Shown here: piece by piece, positions 1-8,415 of the stretch | How the letters are laid out: each line of letters starts with the position of its first letter | Position numbering within the stretch: the first letter of the stretch is position 1 | Assembly (NCBI RefSeq): GCF_003814875.1 | Contig: NZ_RKQF01000001.1 | Coordinates: forward strand, 10,478,001 to 10,542,000 | Origin: Streptomyces sp. Ag109_O5-1 | Lineage (GTDB): Bacteria > Actinomycetota > Actinomycetes > Streptomycetales > Streptomycetaceae | Direction: 5' to 3' | DNA: 64,000 nucleotides | The notes under the pieces: generated by a model | Database searches by the model: none | Seen by the model: only the letters and a program-made list of their open reading frames with translations | Told to the model about the DNA's origin: nothing | Translations under genes and position numbers: made by a program

Positions 1-1053
1 CGGGTACACGGCACTCGGTACCCCGTCGACCGTCGCGCCCGCGTACTTGAGCATCGCGCCGACCCGGCGGTTGAGGTCGTAGGGGAAGTTGAGGGCCGGG
101 GCCGACACCTCGTCGAGCCTCGCCGTGTGCTCGGGGGGCAGATGGACCTCCAGGGCTGCCACGTTGGACTCCAGGTGGGCGAGGGTGCGCGGGCCGATGA
201 GGGTGGAGGTGACTCCGGGGCGGTGCCGGACCCAGGACAGGGCCACGGCGGCGGGGCTCGCGCCGATCTCCTCGGCGACGGCGGCCACGGTCTCGATCAC
301 CGTGAACTGGTCGTCCGTGGGCTGCCCGAGGACGGCCGCCCGCTTCGCGTCCGTGGGCGCCGCCTGCCCCCGGCGGTACTTCCCGGACAGGTAGCCGTTC
401 TTGAGCGGGCTCCAGGGCAGCAGTCCCATGCCCGCGTCCTGCGCGAGCGGGATCAGCTCGCCCTCGATGGTGCGCTCCAGCAGCGAGTACTCCATCTGCA
501 GCGCGGTCACCGGCGTCCAGCCGCGCAGCAGGGCCATGGTGTGGGCCTTGGCGGTGAACCAGGCCGGGGTGTCGGAGAAGCCGACGTAGCGGATCTTGCC
601 GGCGCTCACCAGGTCGTCCAGGGTGCGCAGGGTCTCCTCGACCGGCGTGGCCCAGTCGTGGTTGTGCAGCCAGTACAGGTCGACGTGGTCGGTGCGCAGC
701 CGGCGCAGTGAGTCCTCCAGCTGGCCGACGATCGCCTTGCGGCCCGCGCCGCCGCCGTTGGGGTCGCCGGGGTGGAGGTTGCCGAAGAACTTGGTGGCCA
801 GCACCAGCCGGTCGCGCTGCCCCGGCCGGGCGGCGAGGAAGTCGCCGAGGATCGCCTCCGAGTGGCCGTTGGTGTAGAAGTTCGCGGTGTCGACGAAGTT
901 GCCGCCGAGGTCGAGATACGTCTGGAGGATCTTCTCCGAGTCCTCGACCGAGCAGCCGAAGCCGCCGTCCTCGCCGAAGTTCATCGCGCCGAGGCAGAAG
1001 GGGCTCACCTTGAGCCCGGACCGGCCGAGACCGACGTACGAGTCGAGTGCCAT
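1..1053 (-). CDS. Aldo/keto reductase (C-terminus beyond window)
   Basis: NADPH-dependent aldehyde/ketone reductase of the AKR superfamily, expected cytoplasmic. Starting at the ATG at 1053, the frame stays open for 351 codons to the window edge, so the stop is not seen. Family residues are in place: Asp55 and Tyr60 (DTANFY), Lys88 (VLATK) and His130 (YWLHNH), the catalytic tetrad, plus a TIM-barrel pattern and a late IGPRTLAHLESN cofactor-type segment. It is divergent from an AraC-type regulator, 134 bp between starts, so that regulator probably controls it. Substrate cannot be read from sequence. Confidence 0.9.
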   Translation of the reverse strand, partial: MALDSYVGLGRSGLKVSPFCLGAMNFGEDGGFGCSVEDSEKILQTYLDLGGNFVDTANFYTNGHSEAILGDFLAARPGQRDRLVLATKFFGNLHPGDPNGGGAGRKAIVGQLEDSLRRLRTDHVDLYWLHNHDWATPVEETLRTLDDLVSAGKIRYVGFSDTPAWFTAKAHTMALLRGWTPVTALQMEYSLLERTIEGELIPLAQDAGMGLLPWSPLKNGYLSGKYRRGQAAPTDAKRAAVLGQPTDDQFTVIETVAAVAEEIGASPAAVALSWVRHRPGVTSTLIGPRTLAHLESNVAALEVHLPPEHTARLDEVSAPALNFPYDLNRRVGAMLKYAGATVDGVPSAVYP

Positions 1054-1187
1054 GGAATGCTCCGTGGAAGGTGGGTGGGGATTCCGTCTCTTCGAGCAAA
1101 CCAGCCTGAGCTGCGGGAACGTTAGGGCGATCGCACCGGAGGCTTGCACGATCCTGTCGATGTGGGCGGGAGGGCGTTGCGGCCCGC

Positions 1188-2129
1188 TTGCCGTCGGCGT
1201 TTGAATCGAGCGTGTCCCTCGACGAACTGCGCACCCTGATCGACCGGCACGCCCCGCGTGACGCCGACGCCGTCCCCGCGATCGACGGCCTCATGCTGAC
1301 CCGCGCCGAGCGGCCCACCGGACCCCGCTCCGGTATCACCGACCCCGTGTTCGCACTGCCCGCCCAGGGCGCGAAACGACTGACGCTCGGCGGCCGGATC
1401 TACGACTACGAAGCCGGCCAGTACCTCGTCGTCTCGGTCGATCTGCCGGTCTCCGGGCACTGCACCCGGGCGACCCCCGAAGAGCCCTTCCTGGGTTTCG
1501 GACTGCGTCTGCGGCCCGCCCGGCTGGCCGCGCTGCTCCTGGAGTCCGGCATCGACCCGCACGCCGGTGCCGCCCGCCGCCGTACGGACGACCTGCCCGC
1601 GCTCGCGGTCGGCGAGGCCGGCGCCGACCTGGTCGACGCCGTGGTCCGGATGGTCCGACTGCTCGACCGGCCCGCCGACATCCCCGTCCTCGCCCCGATG
1701 ACCGAGAGGGAGATCCTGTGGCGGCTGGTCACCGGCGCGCAGGGGCCGCTGGTGCGGCAGATCGGGCTCGCCGACAGCCGCCTCACCCAGATCAGCCGGG
1801 CGATCCGCTTCATCCGCGACCACTACACCGAGCCGCTGCGCGTCGAGGAACTGGCCCGGCTCTCGGGCATGAGCGCGTCCCCGTTCCACCGGCACTTCCG
1901 GGCGGTCACCGCCCTGACCCCGATCCAGTACCAGAAGCACATCCGCCTCCAGGAGGCCCGGCTGCGGCTGATGAGCAGCACCGACGACGTGGCCGACGTC
2001 GGCTACGCGGTCGGCTACGACAGCGCCTCCCAGTTCAGCCGCGAGTACCGGCGGCAGTTCGGCCGGCCGCCGGGCGCGGACGCGGTCCGGCTCAGAAATG
2101 CGGACGAGGAAGTCCTCCCAGGTCAGTAG
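1188..2129 (+). CDS. AraC-family transcriptional regulator (AraC_N type)
   Basis: Cytoplasmic DNA-binding regulator. The N-terminal half (about residues 20-190, GQYLVVSVDLPVSGH) resembles the AraC-type arabinose-like N-terminal domain; residues about 205-300 carry the two AraC helix-turn-helices, including LRVEELARLSGMSASPFHRH and the GYDSASQFSREYRRQFG signature. The start is uncertain: TTG at 1188 lies about 14 nt after GGAGGG, whereas the in-frame GTG at 1212 (MSLDELRTL) matches how such proteins usually begin. Divergent from the aldo/keto reductase, its likely target; this genetic pairing is common. Confidence 0.9.
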   Translation: MPSAFESSVSLDELRTLIDRHAPRDADAVPAIDGLMLTRAERPTGPRSGITDPVFALPAQGAKRLTLGGRIYDYEAGQYLVVSVDLPVSGHCTRATPEEPFLGFGLRLRPARLAALLLESGIDPHAGAARRRTDDLPALAVGEAGADLVDAVVRMVRLLDRPADIPVLAPMTEREILWRLVTGAQGPLVRQIGLADSRLTQISRAIRFIRDHYTEPLRVEELARLSGMSASPFHRHFRAVTALTPIQYQKHIRLQEARLRLMSSTDDVADVGYAVGYDSASQFSREYRRQFGRPPGADAVRLRNADEEVLPGQ

Positions 2130-2138
2130 GGTGGACGG

Positions 2139-2972
2139 ATGCCAGAACAGATATCCGAACGGACTCGGCTGCGCGGCGACTGCGCCCGCTGCTTCGGGCT
2201 CTGCTGTGTCGCCCTGCCCTTCACCGCCTCGGCGGACTTCGCGGTCACCAAGCCCGCCGGGACGCCCTGCCGGAACCTCGGCGGCGACCACCGCTGCGGT
2301 ATCCACACCGAGTTGCGGCAGCGCGGCTTCGGCGGCTGCACGGTCTACGACTGCTTCGGCGCCGGGCAGCGGGTCTCCCAGGTCACCTTCGGCGGGCAGG
2401 ACTGGCGGACCGGGTCCAAGGAGCACGCCCGCCGGATGCTGGACGTCTTCCCGGTCGTACGGCAGCTGCACGAACTGCTCTGGTATCTGACGGAGGCCCT
2501 GAGCCTGGCTGCCGCCCGGCCCGTCCACACCGAGCTCGGCGAGCTGCTGGAGCGGACCGAGGAGCTCACCTTCGGTTCACCCGACGAACTCGCCGCCCTG
2601 GACGTGGCCGCGCATCGGCAGGAGGTCAATGTGCTGCTGCTCCGGACGAGTGAGCTGGCCCGCGCGGGCGTCCGGGGCCGGAAGAAGGACCGCCGGGGCG
2701 CGGACCTGATCGGCGCCGGGCTCCGGGGCGCCGACCTGCGGGGTGCGAGTCTGCGTGGGGCCTACCTGATCGCCGCCGACCTGACCGGCGCCGATCTCAG
2801 GGACGCGGACCTGATCGGCGCCGACCTGCGTGACGCCGACCTCACGGACGCGGACCTCACGGGCGCATTCTTCCTGACCCAGCCGCAGCTCGACGCGGCC
2901 CGGGGGAGCGCCGGGACCCGGCTGCCGGCGTCAGTCACCCACCCCGTGCACTGGACAGCCGCCGCCCTCTGA
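2139..2972 (+). CDS. Cysteine-rich pentapeptide-repeat protein
   Basis: Two-part protein of unknown function, 277 aa. Residues 15-72 contain eight cysteines (C15, C18, C22, C23, C44, C53, C67, C72) spaced like a metal-binding cluster. Residues 187-245 form about twelve pentapeptide repeats of the A(D/G)Lxx type (GADLI, GADLR, DADLT), which fold into a right-handed quadrilateral beta-helix. It begins 9 bp after the AraC gene stop and its 3' end overlaps the convergent P450 gene by 42 bp. No signal peptide or membrane segment seen. Pentapeptide proteins can mimic DNA, but nothing here proves that role. Confidence 0.85.
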   Translation: MPEQISERTRLRGDCARCFGLCCVALPFTASADFAVTKPAGTPCRNLGGDHRCGIHTELRQRGFGGCTVYDCFGAGQRVSQVTFGGQDWRTGSKEHARRMLDVFPVVRQLHELLWYLTEALSLAAARPVHTELGELLERTEELTFGSPDELAALDVAAHRQEVNVLLLRTSELARAGVRGRKKDRRGADLIGAGLRGADLRGASLRGAYLIAADLTGADLRDADLIGADLRDADLTDADLTGAFFLTQPQLDAARGSAGTRLPASVTHPVHWTAAAL

Positions 2973-4475
2973 GGCAGCCGTATCGGGGACGGGCACCGGC
3001 GTCTGCGCGGGTGCCGGGGTGCGCCTCTCCAGCCGCAGCCGCAGGCCTTCCGGCATCAGCGTCAGCCGCTCGGTCACCTTCAGGCGGTAGTCGGGGTCGG
3101 CCTTGAGGCCGTAGCGGCGCAGCAGCAGGCCGAGGACCAGGGTTGCCTCGTGCAGGGCGAACTGGCGGCCGATGCACGCCCGCGCGCCGGTGCCGAACGG
3201 CTTGAAGGTGTGCGGGGCCCGGGCGCGTACGGCCTTGGCGTCGAAGCGGTCCGGGTCGAAGCTCTCCGGGTCCGGGCCCCACACCTCGGGGTCCCGGTGC
3301 AGCATCGCCGTGAGGACCAGGGCCCAGGCGCCCCGGCGCATCGGGTGGTCCCCGGCCAGCACGGTGTCCTGGCGGGCCTCGCGGGCGAAGGCGGGGGCCG
3401 TGGGCCACAGCCGCAGCGACTCGTCGAGGACCCGGCGTACATAACGGAGCTTGGCGACCTGGTCGTAGCTCGGCGTTGCCGTGTCGCCCCAGACACGGTC
3501 CACCTCCGCGGCCGCTCTGGCGGCGACCTCGGGGTGCAGGGAGAGGTAGTGCAGGGCGAAGGAGAGCGCGCCCGAGGTGGTCTCGTGGCCTGCCACCAGG
3601 AAGGTGATCACCTGCCGTCGTACGTTCTCGGCGGACAGCCGCTCGCCGGTCTCCGGGTGGGCCGTCTCCAGCATCCGGTCGAGCAGGTCGCCGTTCCCGC
3701 GACCGGTCCCGCGCCGCTCCTCGACCAGGTCGTCGACCGTGCGGTTGAGGTAGTCGATGTCGGCCGCGTTGCGCCGGGCGGCCTGCCGCAGCATCAGCGG
3801 GGCCAGCGGCGCGGGCACGCTGTTGAGGCGCTGCGCGTAGACGAGCGTGCCGATCATCGCGGTCACGAAGGGGTGCGGCCGGTCCCGCTCGAACGACCCG
3901 AAGTCGTGCCCGAACCCGGTCCGGGCGATCGTCTCCAGGGTCAGCTTGGTCATGTCGCCGGGCACGTCGACCCACTGGCCGGCCGCCAGCTCCCGGTCCC
4001 AGCGGTCGGTCAGCCGCCCGGCCACCGACAGCATCATCGCGTGATAGCCCTCCATGGCCTCCCGGCTGAAACCGGGGGCCAGGACGTCGTGCGCCAGCTG
4101 CCAGTTCGACTCGTGGTTGTACGCGGTGAACAGGCCGTCCCCGGCGATCGGGCGCAGATTGGCGACGCCGAGGCCCACGTGCTTGGCGAACCGTGCCTCG
4201 TCGGCCATGTCGGCGGCCGGCTCGGCGCCCCACACGAACACGAACTCGTTGCCGAACGCCTTGCGCCGGAAGATCGGGCCCAGCTGGGTGGCGAAGCGCA
4301 TCGAGTCCTGGAGGGGGGTGCGCCGGTTGACGCCCAGGATGTCGCCGAGGAGGGGCAGTCTGCGCGGCGGGTGGGGTATCCGGTGCAGCTCGGGCCAGCC
4401 CTGCTCGGCCCCGCGGAACCCCTTCGGCAGCGGCCCGTCCGTCCCCGTCGCCGACTGCGTGACCGTCTCCGCCAT
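2931..4475 (-). CDS. CYP102-type cytochrome P450, heme domain only
   Basis: Monooxygenase resembling the heme domain of the fatty-acid hydroxylase P450 BM3 (CYP102A1) and the reductase-less CYP102B1 of S. coelicolor. At 514 aa it lacks the fused FMN/FAD reductase. Visible: AGDGLF (111-116, with the residue matching BM3 Phe87), I-helix AGHETT (295-300), ExxR (E352-R355), heme loop FKPFGTGARACIG with Cys434 as thiolate ligand. The ATG at 4475 follows GGGAG; an upstream in-frame start at 4529 has no such site. A divergent TetR gene at 4584 recalls the BM3R1-CYP102 arrangement. Electrons must come from a separate partner. Fatty-acid hydroxylation is inferred from family. Confidence 0.93.
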   Translation of the reverse strand: MAETVTQSATGTDGPLPKGFRGAEQGWPELHRIPHPPRRLPLLGDILGVNRRTPLQDSMRFATQLGPIFRRKAFGNEFVFVWGAEPAADMADEARFAKHVGLGVANLRPIAGDGLFTAYNHESNWQLAHDVLAPGFSREAMEGYHAMMLSVAGRLTDRWDRELAAGQWVDVPGDMTKLTLETIARTGFGHDFGSFERDRPHPFVTAMIGTLVYAQRLNSVPAPLAPLMLRQAARRNAADIDYLNRTVDDLVEERRGTGRGNGDLLDRMLETAHPETGERLSAENVRRQVITFLVAGHETTSGALSFALHYLSLHPEVAARAAAEVDRVWGDTATPSYDQVAKLRYVRRVLDESLRLWPTAPAFAREARQDTVLAGDHPMRRGAWALVLTAMLHRDPEVWGPDPESFDPDRFDAKAVRARAPHTFKPFGTGARACIGRQFALHEATLVLGLLLRRYGLKADPDYRLKVTERLTLMPEGLRLRLERRTPAPAQTPVPVPDTAASEGGGCPVHGVGD

Positions 4476-4522
4476 GACGCGATCTCCCTCGATGCTGCGG
4501 CAGGTTGAGCTAGTTGTACGTG

Positions 4523-4563
4523 GGTTCAATAAGCGCTCTCAGTCTCGTCCCGTTGTTGAATCC
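4523..4563. promoter_or_regulatory. Imperfect inverted repeat between CYP102 and TetR genes
   Basis: GGTTCAA (4523-4529) and TTGAATCC (4556-4563) form a widely spaced, imperfect inverted repeat in the 108-bp divergent gap. Candidate operator for the TetR repressor; spacing is long for a single dimer site, so this is tentative. Confidence 0.3.
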
Positions 4564-4583
4564 GCGTCAAGTAAAGTGCGGAC

Positions 4584-5189
4584 ATGGTCGCGAACCAGAG
4601 TGAGCGCAGCCGCCGCAGGATGAGCACCGCGGAACGCCGTGAGCAGCTCCTCTCGGTCGGGGCCGGGCTCTTCTCGGAGAGCCCGTACGACGACGTGTGG
4701 ATCGAGCAGGTCGCCGAGATCGCGGGCGTCTCCCGGGGCCTGCTGTACCACTATTTTCCGACCAAACGTGATTTCTTCGCGGCGGTGGTGGAGCGGGAGA
4801 GTGAGCGGATGCTGCGGATGACGGCGGCCGAGCCCGGCGTGCCCGCCCGTGAGCAGCTCACCGCGGGCCTCGACGTCTACCTCGGGTACGTCCACACCCA
4901 TGCGCACGGCTTCCGTGCCTTCCACCGTGCCGAGGCCTCCGGCGACCAGGTCGTGCGGCGTGTCTACCGGCGGGCCCAGGACGCCCAGGAGCGTCAGATC
5001 CTCGCCGCCCTGGCCGCCGATCCCGAGTTCGGCCCCGCCCTCGAACAGCGTCCCGACACCCGGCTCGCGGTGCGCGGCTGGCTTGCCTTCACCACGCATG
5101 TCTGCCTGGAGTGGCTGCGCACCGAGGAACTGACGCGGGAGCAGGTGCGGGATCTGTGTGCGCGGGCGCTGCTGGGTGTCCTCGCCTGA
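4584..5189 (+). CDS. TetR-family regulator divergent from CYP102
   Basis: Repressor-type regulator, 201 aa. The N-terminal helix-turn-helix lies at about residues 40-62 (IEQVAEIAGVSRGLLYHYF), followed by an all-helical ligand domain of normal TetR length. The ATG start is 108 bp from the P450 start on the other strand. In Bacillus megaterium the TetR repressor BM3R1 sits beside CYP102A1 and is released by fatty acids; by analogy this protein probably controls the P450 in response to a lipid-like effector. That effector is inference. Confidence 0.92.
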   Translation: MVANQSERSRRRMSTAERREQLLSVGAGLFSESPYDDVWIEQVAEIAGVSRGLLYHYFPTKRDFFAAVVERESERMLRMTAAEPGVPAREQLTAGLDVYLGYVHTHAHGFRAFHRAEASGDQVVRRVYRRAQDAQERQILAALAADPEFGPALEQRPDTRLAVRGWLAFTTHVCLEWLRTEELTREQVRDLCARALLGVLA

Positions 5190-5282
5190 CGCTTCCGGCG
5201 CCGCCGCCGCGGCCGTCGGCCGTTGCGTTCTTCACGCACGTGACGCATCCCGTGCTTGGCGTACTCCCCGATCTTCGATAAG

Positions 5283-5301
5283 TTAGGTGAGGCTTACCTA
5301 A
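5283..5301. promoter_or_regulatory. Iron box (DmdR1/IdeR/DtxR operator)
   Basis: TTAGGTGAGGCTTACCTAA is a 19-bp near-perfect palindrome matching the actinobacterial iron-box consensus (TTAGGTTAGGCTAACCTAA) at nearly every position. It lies between a likely -10 region (GATAAG, 5277-5282) and the AAGGAGG ribosome site (5300-5306), so Fe(II)-bound DmdR1/IdeR should block transcription of the gene at 5314. Confidence 0.92.
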
Positions 5302-5313
5302 GGAGGTTTCGGG

Positions 5314-6045
5314 ATGGGTGACGAACAGGCAGCCTGGGCCGCCGGACCCGGCGCGGCCGAACAGGCCCGGTCGCTGCTGGCCACCACGTGGTCGTGCAGG
5401 GTGACCGCGGACGGCGGACGCGAGGAGTTCGTCGGCGCACACGGCGTCGCCGACGACGGCCGGGTGCTGCTGCACGTGCCCGAGGACAGCGCTCTGCTCG
5501 TGGCCGCGATCTGTGCCCCGCGCGGCGAGCGGTCCGCGGTGCTGGAGTTCGCCGATGTCGCGCCCGTCCCGGTGCGGGGCCGGATCCGGGCCCGGCTCTG
5601 GATGGCCGGCTGGTTCGCCCCCGCTGACGACCACCTCGTCTTCCACCCCACCCGGGTGGTGCTGCGCCGGCCGTCCGGCGCGGTCGTCGTCGACCTCGAC
5701 GAGTTCGCCGCCGCGAACCCCGACCCGCTGGCCGCCGCCGAGGCCAGGCTGCTGACCCACCTCGCCGACGCCCACCCGGACGCCGTCGAGCGGCTCACCC
5801 GGCTCGTCGAACCCGAGAGCCTGCACGCCGCCACCCGCGTCCAGCCCCTCGCCGTGGACCGGCACGGAATCACCCTGCGCATCGAGCGCACCCGCGCCCA
5901 CGGCGACGTACGGCTGACCTTCCACGCGCCCGCCGACGACGTCGCCCAGCTCACCGAGCGCATGCACGTCCTGCTCGCCCAGGCCGGCGCCACCGCCTCC
6001 TGCCCGCGGGCGCTACAGCGGCAGCGCGCAGACGGCGACCGGTGA
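5314..6045 (+). CDS. Iron-regulated DUF2470 protein (heme-utilisation type fold)
   Basis: 243-aa cytoplasmic protein. The C-terminal part (about residues 145-228, AEARLLTHLADAHPDAV onward) matches DUF2470, a domain found with split-barrel flavin/heme enzymes of the HugZ/pyridoxamine-oxidase-like group; the N-terminal part looks like the split barrel itself. Its ATG follows AAGGAGG by 7 nt, and the iron box overlaps the leader, so expression should rise in iron starvation. A role in heme iron handling fits both clues but is inferred. The 3' end overlaps the convergent lactonase gene by 33 bp. Confidence 0.85.
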   Translation: MGDEQAAWAAGPGAAEQARSLLATTWSCRVTADGGREEFVGAHGVADDGRVLLHVPEDSALLVAAICAPRGERSAVLEFADVAPVPVRGRIRARLWMAGWFAPADDHLVFHPTRVVLRRPSGAVVVDLDEFAAANPDPLAAAEARLLTHLADAHPDAVERLTRLVEPESLHAATRVQPLAVDRHGITLRIERTRAHGDVRLTFHAPADDVAQLTERMHVLLAQAGATASCPRALQRQRADGDR

Positions 6046-7215
6046 GGCGAACGGCTCGCCCGCGAGCCGGAGTTCACCACTGCGCGCGTCGACCGTGAAG
6101 ACACTCACGGTGCCGGACCGCTGGTTCGACGCGAACAGCAGCCGGCCGTCGGGGGAGAAGGCGATCTGCCGGGGGAAGTCCCCGTGCACCGGCACCGTGT
6201 CCAGCAGTCGCAGCCGGGCTCCCTCGGCCTCGACCGCGTACCGCGCGAGCGTGTTGTCGCCCCGGTTGGCCAGATAGGCGTAGGCGCCGTCCGCGGTGAC
6301 CAGGAACTGGGCCGGGTAGTTGGTGGTGCCCGGGGTACTGCCGGTGGACTGCGGTTCGCCGATGGTGAGGCGGCCGGTGGCCCTGTCGTAGCCGCAGGCT
6401 GCGACCGTGTTGCCCACCTCGTCGGCCAGATAGGCGTACCGCCCGCCCGGGTGGAAGGTCAGATGGCGCGGACCCGCCCCCGGCTTCGTGTGCGCCTGGG
6501 CGACCTCGGTGAGCGTGCCCTTCGCGAGGTCCAGGCGGTAGCTGTAGACCGTGTCGGTGCCGAGGTCCACGGCGAGGACATGGCCGCCGTCCGGGCTGGT
6601 GATGAACTGGTGGGCGTGCGGGCCCTGCTGACCGGGCCCGGGCGCCGGGCTGGAGTGCGCGACCAGGTCCGTGCGCTCACCGAGGGCGCCCGTGGCGTCG
6701 ATCGGGTGCACGGCGACACTGCCCGAGGTGTAGTTGGCGCTCAGCAGCCAGCGGCCCGAGGGGTGCACCGAAAGATGGCAGGGGCCCGCCCCGCCCGTGC
6801 TCCGGCTGCCGAGTATCTTCCGGTCGGCGAGGCGTACGGCGGTCACGCCCCCGTCCGTGCGTTCGTTCACCACGTACAGCGTGCGGCCATTCGGATGAAC
6901 GGCCAGATACGACGGGTCGGCGACCCCAGTGAGCGTGCCGGTGCCGGTGATCTCGCCGGTCGCGGGGTCGTAGGCGGCGAGTCCGATGCCGGTGCCGCCG
7001 CCGTCCACGGAGGTGTAGGTGCCGATGTAGAGCGGGCGGGGGGCCGAGGGCGCCTTCGGCGGGGTCTCGGCCACCGGTGCCGGTGCGTTGTGCGGCCGCT
7101 GCCGGAGCGGCGCCGCGGGCGCCGGGACCGCCACCACCGCGGCGGCACCCGCCAGCGCACCGACGAACCGGCGCCTGCTCCAGCCGCCGCCCGTCACTTC
7201 CGTACCACTGTCCAT
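6013..7215 (-). CDS. Tat-exported lactonase-family beta-propeller protein
   Basis: 400-aa protein of the 6-phosphogluconolactonase (Pgl, YbhE-type) seven-bladed propeller family. The N-terminus has a twin-arginine motif (SRRRFVG, residues 13-19), a hydrophobic stretch and an Ala/Pro-rich linker, so it is predicted to be exported by Tat rather than cytoplasmic. Blade signatures repeat: YLAVHPNGRTLYVVN, HLSVHPSGRWLLSAN, HLTFHPGGRYAYLAD, FSPDGRLLFASN. Exported members are often annotated as lactonases without proven substrate, so sugar-lactone hydrolysis is a family inference. A 19-bp inverted repeat lies about 85 bp upstream. Confidence 0.88.
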   Translation of the reverse strand: MDSGTEVTGGGWSRRRFVGALAGAAAVVAVPAPAAPLRQRPHNAPAPVAETPPKAPSAPRPLYIGTYTSVDGGGTGIGLAAYDPATGEITGTGTLTGVADPSYLAVHPNGRTLYVVNERTDGGVTAVRLADRKILGSRSTGGAGPCHLSVHPSGRWLLSANYTSGSVAVHPIDATGALGERTDLVAHSSPAPGPGQQGPHAHQFITSPDGGHVLAVDLGTDTVYSYRLDLAKGTLTEVAQAHTKPGAGPRHLTFHPGGRYAYLADEVGNTVAACGYDRATGRLTIGEPQSTGSTPGTTNYPAQFLVTADGAYAYLANRGDNTLARYAVEAEGARLRLLDTVPVHGDFPRQIAFSPDGRLLFASNQRSGTVSVFTVDARSGELRLAGEPFASPVAVCALPL

Positions 7216-7299
7216 GCCCGCACCTCAGGTCGTCGGTCACCCCGGTCGTGACAGCAACCTTGGCGCGACCTCACGGTCAAAGGCAAGACGGGCAACGGC

Positions 7300-7318
7300 C
7301 ATTGCACACAATGCAATG
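7300..7318. promoter_or_regulatory. Perfect inverted repeat upstream of lactonase gene
   Basis: CATTGCA-CACAA-TGCAATG: 7-bp perfect arms with 5-bp spacer, AT-rich against its surroundings. Located 85-103 bp upstream of the lactonase start and 3' of the neighbouring hypothetical gene. It has the size of a GntR/LacI-type dimer site; the cognate regulator is not adjacent. Confidence 0.5.
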
Positions 7319-7344
7319 GAGTGTCGACGGTGGTGGCCCCGCGG

Positions 7345-8394
7345 TCACCAGTCGCCGTCCTCCACCGGCTTGCCCGGGGTGTCCTTGAGCGGGATCACCT
7401 GTCCCGGCGACGGCTGCTGCCAGGGCTCCAGGTCGTCGCCGAGCCAGTCGCCGACCGGCTTGACCGCCTCCAGGGCCTCCGTGGGGGCGAGATCCTCGGC
7501 GTCCTCGTCGTAGTAGTCGAACCAGGGCAGCCCCGCGCGGGTGTACGCCGCCCGGTCCACCGGCGACGGCGGGGGCGCCTCGCCCGTGATGCGGCGCCAC
7601 TGCGGGGGCGTGACCAGGTGGACGAAGACGCGCCCGGCCGGAGTCTCGGACCAGTCCCGCAGGGGCCGGTCGTCCTGGTACACCTCCTGGTGCATCGAGC
7701 CACCGACGCCGAGACCCATGGCCGTCCCGGCCGTCCTGGCCGACCTCCTGCTCCTGGCCACCGGGGCCCCGCCCGGCGCGGGTGCCGCCATCTGCGGCGC
7801 CATGCCGAAGGCACCGACCGCCGGCACCCTGCGCATCCGCTCCCGCCGTCGCCGCTCCTGACGGTGGTACTCGGCGAGTGCCTCCTCGGTCAGCGGGAAC
7901 GTCTGGAGCTGCACCCCGCCCCACACCTCCTCGCCCGTCACCTGGCCCTCCACGGTGGCGCCCAGTCCGAGCGGCACGGCCACGAACTGGCGGACCGTAC
8001 CCTCTCCGGAGTTGATGCCGTCCAGCCAGGGCTGCCGGGGGAGTACGAGGTAGTTCTGAGGCTGCTGCGCGAGCCGGTCGCTCCACGGCCTGCCGGACAC
8101 CGCGCACACCTTGCCGACGCCGACCTGGAGCGCGGCGGGCCGCGTCGTACCCGCGAAGTTCAGCCACATCGCCTCGCGCAGGTACACCGGCAGCAGCACC
8201 CCGCCGCGCGCCCGCCACTCCTCGGGGACCGTGTCCGGGAAGTCGGCCACCCGCCGGACCGGGAACGTGCCGAGTCCCGGCGGCAGCGCGTGCGTGCCCG
8301 TCTCCGGCAGCCGCAGCGTGCGCATGAACTGGACCGCCACCCCGCCTGGCAGCCGCAGCGTGTCCCCGTCGATCCTCACCGCCGTGTCGGTCAC
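7345..8394 (-). CDS. Conserved hypothetical protein
   Basis: 349-aa soluble protein of a kind I associate with Streptomyces but cannot assign to a function. There is no signal peptide or membrane helix. The N-terminal 150 residues look globular (LREAMWLNFAG, VGVGKVCAVSGRPW); residues about 170-230 are Arg/Ala/Pro-rich and probably disordered; the C-terminal third (MGLGVGGSMHQEVYQDDRPL, RVFVHLVTPPQW) is globular and acidic toward the end. Start ATG at 8394. It is followed on the same strand by the lactonase and preceded by the FUSC-type gene. Confidence 0.75.
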   Translation of the reverse strand: MTDTAVRIDGDTLRLPGGVAVQFMRTLRLPETGTHALPPGLGTFPVRRVADFPDTVPEEWRARGGVLLPVYLREAMWLNFAGTTRPAALQVGVGKVCAVSGRPWSDRLAQQPQNYLVLPRQPWLDGINSGEGTVRQFVAVPLGLGATVEGQVTGEEVWGGVQLQTFPLTEEALAEYHRQERRRRERMRRVPAVGAFGMAPQMAAPAPGGAPVARSRRSARTAGTAMGLGVGGSMHQEVYQDDRPLRDWSETPAGRVFVHLVTPPQWRRITGEAPPPSPVDRAAYTRAGLPWFDYYDEDAEDLAPTEALEAVKPVGDWLGDDLEPWQQPSPGQVIPLKDTPGKPVEDGDW

Positions 8395-8415
8395 CGGCGT
8401 GCCCCCTTTCCGTAC

